Assembly (NCBI GenBank): GCA_017992555.1
Contig: JAGOOK010000008.1
Location: forward strand, 1 to 51,094
DNA: 51,094 bases
Source of the DNA: Caldisericia bacterium
GTDB lineage: Bacteria > Caldisericota > Caldisericia > JAAYUI01
Direction of reading: 5' to 3'
Below the pieces are notes generated by a model. That model was given only the letters and a program-made list of their open reading frames with translations, was not told where the DNA came from and ran no database searches. This document shows, piece after piece, positions 45,633 through 51,094 of the stretch. Made by a program: the position numbers and the translations under genes. The stretch's first letter is position 1; every line of letters starts with the position of its first letter.

Positions 45633-47191
45633 GCAGATTGCCCCCTTTTTTTAAAAACAACCAGCATCTGATTTATCTCTTTGCGGTCAATTATGTACAA
45701 AACAACGACATAAACTGCCACTCCGACAACTATTGCAAACCCGACCTGAAGACTCCTGCCAAAATTGGAACCAAGATTTACAACATAATTTGCCCTGATG
45801 GCAATCAAATAAGCCACAATACTCATAACAATTGATGCCACAGTTGATTTGATAATTGACACCATAAGCCCGGAGAGGCCAAATATGCCAATTTTTTTTC
45901 GCATTGCAATAACTACCATCAAGATTCTTACAAAAGCACATATTGTCGCACCCAACGCAAGCCCGACAACACCAAGACCCATTTTGACAAATGCGACGTC
46001 AAGTATGACAAGCATTATAAGGTTGCTCAAATAGATTTTTACAGGTGTCTTCGTGTCGCTTATAGAGTAAAAAACCTTTACAAGTACAGCTTCAATGGCC
46101 ATTGGAATTATCGCAAGACCATAAAAAGCCAGAGGAGCAGAGGTCATTACAGTATCTACAATGCCGAATTTTCCTCGCTGGAAAAGCATCATGACAATGG
46201 GGTGCGAAAGAGCGAGCAATCCAAAACCAGCTGGAATGATTATCATCACAACCAGCTTTAAACCCCACTGGATGTTGGATTTAAGCGCTTCTGGATTGTT
46301 TTTTGCTACAGCCTCCGCGAAAAGAGGATAAACAACCGAAGAAACCGCAAGCACAAAAATACTAAGAGGCAGCTGGCTTATCCTGAAGGCATAGGCCAGT
46401 GCTGAAACAGCGCCATTTGCAATCCCGGAAGCTAGGAAGGTTTCAACGAAGGGCACCAGATAATTGATTGAGGAACTCAAAAGTACTGGAATGACAAGAC
46501 TCCCTATACCCATAAGGGCCGGGTGCCTCATATTGAAGTTTATATCCAGCTTCATGTGCTTCCCAAATAACCCTGGCAACTGGACAAGGAGCTGGAACAG
46601 GGCACCAATGCACACGCCAACTGCAAACCCTCTTATACCCCAGGATTGTGGGAATATCCAAGCAGGAAGGACCATCCAGATATTGAAAAGAAGATTTCCA
46701 ACTGCCGGCATTGTAAAACGCTGGAAGGAGTTGTGGATTCCAGAAGCAAGACCAGACCAGGCCATCAAAAGAACTGCCGGCATCATGAGCCTAAAAAGAA
46801 CTATTGCCTCGTCAACAGTTTCAGCAGTCGCATTGTGAGTGAGGACATACATAATGAAAGGCCTTGCGAAAATCTCGGCAAGGATTATCAGCACAGTAAA
46901 TCCAACGGTGATAATGATAAAAAGTATCCCAACGAGCTTATTGAGCTCTTCTTTTTTGTTTTCAATTATATATCTAGTGAAGATGGGCAGAAAAACCGCT
47001 GTAAAAACTCCCATAACCAGAAGGTTTGCAATCGTCAGCGGGACCTTGGATGCGATATTGAAAGCATCCATGGCATAGTCCGTGGCAAACCTGGACGCCA
47101 TGACAACGTCCCTTATAAAACCCACTACAGAACGAAGGCCAAGAAGAACGGTTACAATCCCAATGTCTTTGATTACTTTTTTCGTATTCAC
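45629..47191 (-). CDS. murJ: MurJ/MviN lipid II flippase
   Basis: 520 residues with about fourteen membrane helices and the family signatures RDVVMASRFATDYAMDAFNIASKVP near the N-terminus and FRISQLPLSIFVLAVSSVVYPLFAE. It moves lipid-linked peptidoglycan precursors across the membrane. The start is GTG (47191), 1 nt after the DUF4330 stop, with an AAGG site. Confidence 0.95.
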   Translation of the reverse strand: MNTKKVIKDIGIVTVLLGLRSVVGFIRDVVMASRFATDYAMDAFNIASKVPLTIANLLVMGVFTAVFLPIFTRYIIENKKEELNKLVGILFIIITVGFTVLIILAEIFARPFIMYVLTHNATAETVDEAIVLFRLMMPAVLLMAWSGLASGIHNSFQRFTMPAVGNLLFNIWMVLPAWIFPQSWGIRGFAVGVCIGALFQLLVQLPGLFGKHMKLDINFNMRHPALMGIGSLVIPVLLSSSINYLVPFVETFLASGIANGAVSALAYAFRISQLPLSIFVLAVSSVVYPLFAEAVAKNNPEALKSNIQWGLKLVVMIIIPAGFGLLALSHPIVMMLFQRGKFGIVDTVMTSAPLAFYGLAIIPMAIEAVLVKVFYSISDTKTPVKIYLSNLIMLVILDVAFVKMGLGVVGLALGATICAFVRILMVVIAMRKKIGIFGLSGLMVSIIKSTVASIVMSIVAYLIAIRANYVVNLGSNFGRSLQVGFAIVVGVAVYVVVLYIIDRKEINQMLVVFKKRGQSA

Positions 47192-47192
47192 G

Positions 47193-47699
47193 CTAGTTGC
47201 CAGCCTTGTTTATTGAAACACACAGGGCCTTTACATGGATCCCCATCATTCCCTCCGAGACAAAATCATATTCAAGTCTCGATCCAACAAGCATGTTGTT
47301 TGTGTTGTACTTTACCCTTGTGCCCTCTGGGGTTTTCACTTCAACAGTTATGTCCATGTCCTTGAGTTTGGGTTGGACGCTCTCGACTATAAGGCCTTCC
47401 CTGGTTTGAACGTACACCATTGAATCTTTTAGGGCAGGTTCCGGTTTTATAACGGTCCCTATGACTGTTCCAGAGCGCTCGACAAGTTTGTCACCAATGT
47501 GTATTCCTTCAATTATCTCGGGGTTGACATTTTCAGCCCTCAAAACGACAACGTAGGAGTCGAATTTCGGATGGACAAAATACTTCGTGACAATCTTTGT
47601 TCCACCCCAATAGAGTCCATACAGTAGAACGATCAGGACCAGAAGGTCAATGATGTTCAGCTTTCCAAAAAGTCTTCCTTTTTCGTCGAGTATTACCAT
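47193..47699 (-). CDS. DUF4330-domain membrane-anchored protein
   Basis: 168 residues. The family start DEKGRLFGKLNIIDLLVLIVLL includes a single membrane helix (about 16-35), followed by an extracytoplasmic beta-rich domain. DUF4330 has no assigned function. It has an AAGGTGGG site, lies 21 nt after clpB and is 1 nt from murJ, so an envelope-related role by association is reasonable. Confidence 0.9.
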   Translation of the reverse strand: MVILDEKGRLFGKLNIIDLLVLIVLLYGLYWGGTKIVTKYFVHPKFDSYVVVLRAENVNPEIIEGIHIGDKLVERSGTVIGTVIKPEPALKDSMVYVQTREGLIVESVQPKLKDMDITVEVKTPEGTRVKYNTNNMLVGSRLEYDFVSEGMMGIHVKALCVSINKAGN

Positions 47700-47720
47700 C
47701 GTCCCACCTTTTTAGGGATT

Positions 47721-50099
47721 TCAAATCTCCTTTATGGCAAGAGCACCATTTGAAACTTCAACCCTAGCGGTTTTGCCATCTTTGAGCTTTCCTGTCAAGA
47801 TCAAATCGGCAAGCCTGTTTTCCAGTTCCTGCTGTATCGTCCTTTTGAGCGGCCTGGCGCCATATTCAATCGAATAGCCAATCTCGCCCAAAAGCTCCTG
47901 CGCTTCCTTTGTAACATCAAGTCTTATTCCCTTTTTGTCAAGCATCTTCTGCACCCTGGAAATCTGGATTGAAACAATCTTTCCAAGTTCTTCCCTGGTA
48001 AGGTGCTTGAATACTATTATTCCATCCAGTCTGTTTACAAATTCCGGCCTGAAATTTTTCCGAACGGCCTCCATATAGGCTTCCTTCATCTTGCCATAGG
48101 GCATGTCCGGCTCAACCATCTGACTGCCAAGATTGCTCGTCATTATAATGATGCAGTTCCTGAAATCTACAGTTCTACCCTGCCCATCCGTAAGCCTTCC
48201 ATCATCAAGAAGCTGCAAAAAAACATTGAAAACATCCTGGTGGGCTTTTTCGACCTCATCAAAAAGTAGGACCTGATACGGTCTATGTCTCACGGCCTCT
48301 GTAAGCTGGCCACCCTGCTCAAATCCGACATATCCGGGTGGTGCGCCGATCAATCTTGCAACCGTATGTTTCTCCATATACTCCGACATATCAAATCTCG
48401 TCAGGGCCTGATCGGAATCAAAAAGCAGTTCTGCCAGACTTTTGGCAAGCTCGGTTTTTCCAACACCAGTTGGGCCAAGAAACAGAAATGACCCTATTGG
48501 CCTGTTTGGATCAGAAAGCCCTGCCCTTGAGCGTCTCACTGCCTGGGCAACTGCAGTCACGGCCTCATCCTGACCTATAACTCTTTCATGAAGTCTTTCC
48601 TCAAGCTTGATGAGTTTCTGCTGTTCAGATTCGGTCAGCGATGAAACCGGGATGCCTGTCCACCTCGATATTGTCTGGGCTATCTCTTCAGGACCAACCT
48701 CTTCGGAAACCTTGACTTCACGGAGCCACTTTTCGCGCTCTGACACATATTCTGCATTGCATTTTTCATATTCTGTCTTGAGCTTCATAGCCCCGTTGAT
48801 GTCACCGGACTTGGCTGCTGCTTCGCCTTCCCTCTGTAACCTCTCTGTTTCCGATTTCAGGGACGCCAGTTTTGGCGGCATGGATTCCATGGTGACCCTT
48901 ATCCTGGCGGCAGTTTCATCGATCAGGTCTATCGCCTTGTCGGGCAAAAACCTGTTGGTTATGTATCTTGATGAGAGCTCTGCTGCAGTGGCAAGCGCCT
49001 CGTCAGAGATCTTGACGCCGTGGTGCGCCTCATACCTGTCGCGAAGCCCTCTCAATATTTCAACAGTTTGCGCAACCGTCGGTTCGGGAACATTGACAGG
49101 CTGGAACCTTCTCTCAAGAGCAGAGTCTTTTTCAATGTATTTTGTGTATTCATCGGTTGTTGTTGCACCAATGCAATGTAGCTCGCCCCTTGCAAGTGCA
49201 GGCTTGAGCATGTTTGAGGCGTCCATCGCCCCCTCAGCAGCACCAGCACCCATGACAAGATGGAGCTCATCAATGAAGAGGATTATCTTTCCTTCGGCCT
49301 TTTTCACTTCATCAATAACTGATTTGAGCCTTTCTTCGAACTCTCCCCTGAATTTTGTTCCCGCAACAAGCGCACCCATGTCAAGCGACAATATCTTTTT
49401 GCCCCTCATTGAATCTGGGACATTGCTATCAACGATTCTCTGGGCAATTCCTTCAACAATTGCAGTTTTGCCTACTCCTGCCTCGCCTATAAGGACCGGA
49501 TTGTTCTTTGTCCTTCTGGAAAGGACCTGAAGACTCCTCTCTATTTCAAGCTCCCTGCCAATCACAGGATCAAGCTTGCCTTTTTTTGCAAGATCGGTAA
49601 GGTCTCTCGTAAATTTATCCAGGGCGGTTTTTGCCTGCCCGGAGCCTTCTCCTTCGCCACCCCTCATTTTTGCCAACCCTTGAAGGATGGCCTCTCTGTC
49701 GAGGCCCCTCTGGGTCATTATTCTTCCTATTTCTCTGGTGTCCTGGGAAAGCGCCATGAACAGATGCTCTGGCCCTACAAACTCGTCCCCAAGAGAGTTT
49801 GCTTCTTCCTCTGCCCTTTCAAGAGTGGATTTTGCTCTTGGTGTGATATAGATTTGTGACCTTATGGTAGCCTGGGTAGGATGGGGATGGCTGGCCAGCA
49901 TTTTTTCCACTTCCTGCAGGATGTCCTTCCAGCCTTTTCCAAGATTTGAAAGTATTTCCCTGACAATGCTGTCTTCCTTTTCAAGCAGGGCGATAAGGAG
50001 GTGTTCATTGTCAAGCTCGATGTCGTGGTAGCGTTCAAGCACCTGCTGCGCATCAGACATAGCATCCTTTAGTGCATCAGTGTAGCGCTCAAATTTCAT
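47721..50099 (-). CDS. clpB: ClpB-like AAA+ disaggregase with short middle domain
   Basis: 792 residues. Clp N-domain (1-145), first AAA+ (GEAGVGKT 205-212), a coiled middle domain of only about 60 residues (405-465), second AAA+ (GPTGVGKT 542-549) and D2-small. The second ATPase reads like ClpB ([19 protein letters not shown]), and the segment before [11 protein letters not shown] lacks the VGF/LGF-type loop used by ClpC/ClpA to dock on ClpP. The middle domain, however, is ClpC-sized rather than the roughly 120 residues of ClpB. It likely unfolds or disaggregates proteins without ClpP. It overlaps the zinc-finger gene by 11 nt. Confidence 0.92.
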   Translation of the reverse strand: MKFERYTDALKDAMSDAQQVLERYHDIELDNEHLLIALLEKEDSIVREILSNLGKGWKDILQEVEKMLASHPHPTQATIRSQIYITPRAKSTLERAEEEANSLGDEFVGPEHLFMALSQDTREIGRIMTQRGLDREAILQGLAKMRGGEGEGSGQAKTALDKFTRDLTDLAKKGKLDPVIGRELEIERSLQVLSRRTKNNPVLIGEAGVGKTAIVEGIAQRIVDSNVPDSMRGKKILSLDMGALVAGTKFRGEFEERLKSVIDEVKKAEGKIILFIDELHLVMGAGAAEGAMDASNMLKPALARGELHCIGATTTDEYTKYIEKDSALERRFQPVNVPEPTVAQTVEILRGLRDRYEAHHGVKISDEALATAAELSSRYITNRFLPDKAIDLIDETAARIRVTMESMPPKLASLKSETERLQREGEAAAKSGDINGAMKLKTEYEKCNAEYVSEREKWLREVKVSEEVGPEEIAQTISRWTGIPVSSLTESEQQKLIKLEERLHERVIGQDEAVTAVAQAVRRSRAGLSDPNRPIGSFLFLGPTGVGKTELAKSLAELLFDSDQALTRFDMSEYMEKHTVARLIGAPPGYVGFEQGGQLTEAVRHRPYQVLLFDEVEKAHQDVFNVFLQLLDDGRLTDGQGRTVDFRNCIIIMTSNLGSQMVEPDMPYGKMKEAYMEAVRKNFRPEFVNRLDGIIVFKHLTREELGKIVSIQISRVQKMLDKKGIRLDVTKEAQELLGEIGYSIEYGARPLKRTIQQELENRLADLILTGKLKDGKTARVEVSNGALAIKEI

Positions 50100-50295
50100 C
50101 CTTCACCTCTCGAACAATGGTAATTTGGACGCTTGTTTCAGTCCTTATGATTATCCTTTTCTGTTTCAGCATCATGAGCGCGTAGGAGCAGGAAAAACAG
50201 CCACTGAGATGGTTTGCCATCGCAAGTGAAAGCAGGGGATCAAGTTCCCCTCTCTCATATAGCGCCAAAAGTTTCAAAACATCATTACATCTCAT
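50089..50295 (-). CDS. Small anti-sigma-like zinc-finger (ZAS/zf-HC2) protein
   Basis: 68 residues. Cys3 plus the His29-x3-Cys33-x2-Cys36 motif (HLSGCFSC) form the ZAS/zf-HC2 zinc-binding pattern seen in anti-sigma factors, where the site can be redox-sensitive. No membrane helix and no neighbouring sigma gene are visible. It has its own predicted promoter (50308-50336), no Shine-Dalgarno, and overlaps clpB by 11 nt, so the two are likely co-expressed. A role in controlling chaperone expression is inference. Confidence 0.8.
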   Translation of the reverse strand: MRCNDVLKLLALYERGELDPLLSLAMANHLSGCFSCSYALMMLKQKRIIIRTETSVQITIVREVKDEI

Positions 50296-50307
50296 TTTGG
50301 ACTGCCA

Positions 50308-50336
50308 ATTTTAGGCCGACCGAGGCTATCAGTCAA
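50308..50336 (-). promoter_or_regulatory. Promoter of the zinc-finger-clpB unit, near-leaderless
   Basis: On the minus strand TTGACT (50336-50331), a 17-nt spacer and TAAAAT (50313-50308). The ATG at 50295 is 12 nt from the -10 box with no Shine-Dalgarno, so the leader would be about 5 nt. The -35 box overlaps the stop codon of the upstream membrane-protein gene. This would be an internal promoter of the long thrS-to-glnA gene row. Confidence 0.55.
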
Positions 50337-50745
50337 CGCCATAGGCATAATTCCTTCTTTTCTTAGGTTTTCTGAAACAGAAGAAAAACTCGGCCAGACA
50401 CCCGATCCCAATTGAAAGAACAATCCCCTGGGCCATATTCATCATGAAAAAGAACGGCCAGATGTAGCCACCGTGGAAAAAAAAGGCATCAATAATGGCC
50501 CACAACAATGTTAGAGGGATGCCCACTATTCCAACAAGACCCGCAAATCTGAGCCCAAAAGCGCCGAAAATCCCAGGCAGAAGGCCCAAAACAACAAGGC
50601 CAGAAAGGATATAGCTTGAGAATGGCGGGGAGGAGATCCCAACAACCAGCCAGCCAACAAGGCCAAAGGCGGCGCCACCGAGAACGGCGAGCGCCAGCCA
50701 GGCCAGAGTCAGTTTATTCAATGGACCTTTCTTTAACTTCGGCAA
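50329..50745 (-). CDS. Four-helix membrane protein, function unknown
   Basis: 138 residues from TTG 50745, or 130 from TTG 50721. The second overlaps the thrS stop by 8 nt and sits behind GAAAGG, matching the overlap style of other pairs here. There are four hydrophobic helices, a glycine-rich core (GLLPGIFGAFGLRFAGLVGIVG) and a basic cytoplasmic tail (RKPKKRRN). I do not recognise a family. It lies between thrS and the zinc-finger-clpB pair. Confidence 0.7.
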   Translation of the reverse strand: MPKLKKGPLNKLTLAWLALAVLGGAAFGLVGWLVVGISSPPFSSYILSGLVVLGLLPGIFGAFGLRFAGLVGIVGIPLTLLWAIIDAFFFHGGYIWPFFFMMNMAQGIVLSIGIGCLAEFFFCFRKPKKRRNYAYGVD

Positions 50746-51094
50746 GTATCCTCGCCTCGAATTCTTCAGTTGTCATTTGCCCCAGATCTCCTTTTCCATG
50801 TCTCCTGACCGACACCTTCCCGGCCTCGGCCTCTTTGGCGCCAACCACAACAACGTAAGGCACCTTTTTAAGTTCTGCATTTCTTATTTTGGCATTCATC
50901 CTGTCCGAGCTTTCATCAATTTTAACTCTTATGTCAGCATCAAACAGTCTGTCCTTTAGAGACCTACAATAATCTAGAACACCGTCAGTTATTGGTACGA
51001 TGATGACCTGGGTCGGTGCCAGCCATACAGGGAACGCCCCAGCATAATGCTCGATGAGGCAACCCATAAAGCGCTCCATGGAACCAAGCAAGGC
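50714..51094 (-). CDS. thrS: Threonyl-tRNA synthetase, C-terminal part (partial)
   Basis: The last roughly 126 residues, open to the window edge. GSMERFMGCLIEHYAGAFPVWLAP ends the class II catalytic domain, and the HGTP anticodon-binding domain follows (TQVIIVPITDG...YVVVVGAKEAEAGKVSVR). It charges tRNA-Thr. The 5' end, and any T-box or promoter of this gene row, is outside the window. Confidence 0.96.
   Translation of the reverse strand, partial: ALLGSMERFMGCLIEHYAGAFPVWLAPTQVIIVPITDGVLDYCRSLKDRLFDADIRVKIDESSDRMNAKIRNAELKKVPYVVVVGAKEAEAGKVSVRRHGKGDLGQMTTEEFEARILAEVKERSIE

Noticed and set aside
48607..49530. 307-codon plus-strand open frame
   Set aside because: It lies wholly antisense to clpB, its product is Ser/Ala-rich low-complexity with no family features, and no ribosome site was evident.
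1..51094. CRISPR arrays, tRNAs, insertion sequences or prophage
   Set aside because: I looked for spaced direct repeats, cloverleaf sequences, transposase/integrase motifs and terminal repeats and saw none.

Overview
The window is dense bacterial chromosome of intermediate GC. I support 43 protein genes; the last one, thrS, runs off the right edge. I see no tRNA, rRNA, CRISPR array, insertion sequence, integrase or phage gene, and no gene-free stretch over 300 bases. The gene set (RNase J, LytR-CpsA-Psr protein, DUF4330, rpsO-pnp-M16 peptidase order, ComEA/ComEC, heterodimeric GlyQ/GlyS, type I glutamine synthetase, four-subunit 2-oxoacid:ferredoxin oxidoreductase) suggests an anaerobic, Firmicutes-like or deep-branching candidate-phylum bacterium. 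Secreted proteins ending in copper-amine-oxidase-N-like 'stalk' domains fit that picture. I cannot name the phylum from sequence alone.

Layout. 1-8.4 kb (+): a 1739-residue secreted NHL/thioredoxin/cohesin/stalk protein, then comEA and comEC, joined by 4-nt overlaps. 8.4-13.7 kb (-): dnaX-ybaB-recR-glmS-transketolase C-half. 13.8-18.9 kb (+): an AT-rich orphan lipoprotein, then metG-tatD. 18.8-21.7 kb (-): a PflX-type radical SAM enzyme and a secreted PQQ-propeller/stalk protein. 21.8-24.8 kb (+): a second large secreted stalk protein and a lone Roadblock/LC7 protein. 24.8-33.5 kb (-): a nine-gene operon in which every junction overlaps, rpsO-pnp-M16-udg-rnj-nudix-queT-nitrilase-nadE, uniting two RNA-decay nucleases, repair/sanitation enzymes and NAD synthesis. 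33.6-35.3 kb (+): a HAD protein and mnmA. 35.4-51.1 kb (-): seventeen tightly packed genes from thrS to glnA, covering protein quality control (zinc-finger protein + ClpB), envelope building (DUF4330, MurJ, LCP, polysaccharide polymerase), glyQS, and korDABC-glnA.

Expression signals. Promoters with TTGACN/TTGAAN -35 boxes and 16-18 nt spacers can be read in several gaps. Four of them (dnaX, the Roadblock gene, HAD-mnmA, the zinc-finger-clpB pair) place the -10 box only 7-12 nt before the start codon with no Shine-Dalgarno, predicting leaderless or near-leaderless mRNAs. The others have ordinary leaders with Shine-Dalgarno sites. Intrinsic terminators share an AAAGGCCC...GGGCCTTT core. One lies inside the 5' coding part of comEA, and an unrelated minus-strand terminator lies inside the 3' coding part of comEC.

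The most unusual items are the predicted leaderless promoters, the terminators buried in coding sequence, the NHL-thioredoxin-cohesin-stalk protein together with an EF-hand-bearing stalk protein, the zinc-finger-ClpB unit with a short-middle-domain ClpB, a GSI-type glutamine synthetase lacking the adenylylation tyrosine, and twin A6 runs in dnaX before an early -1-frame stop.
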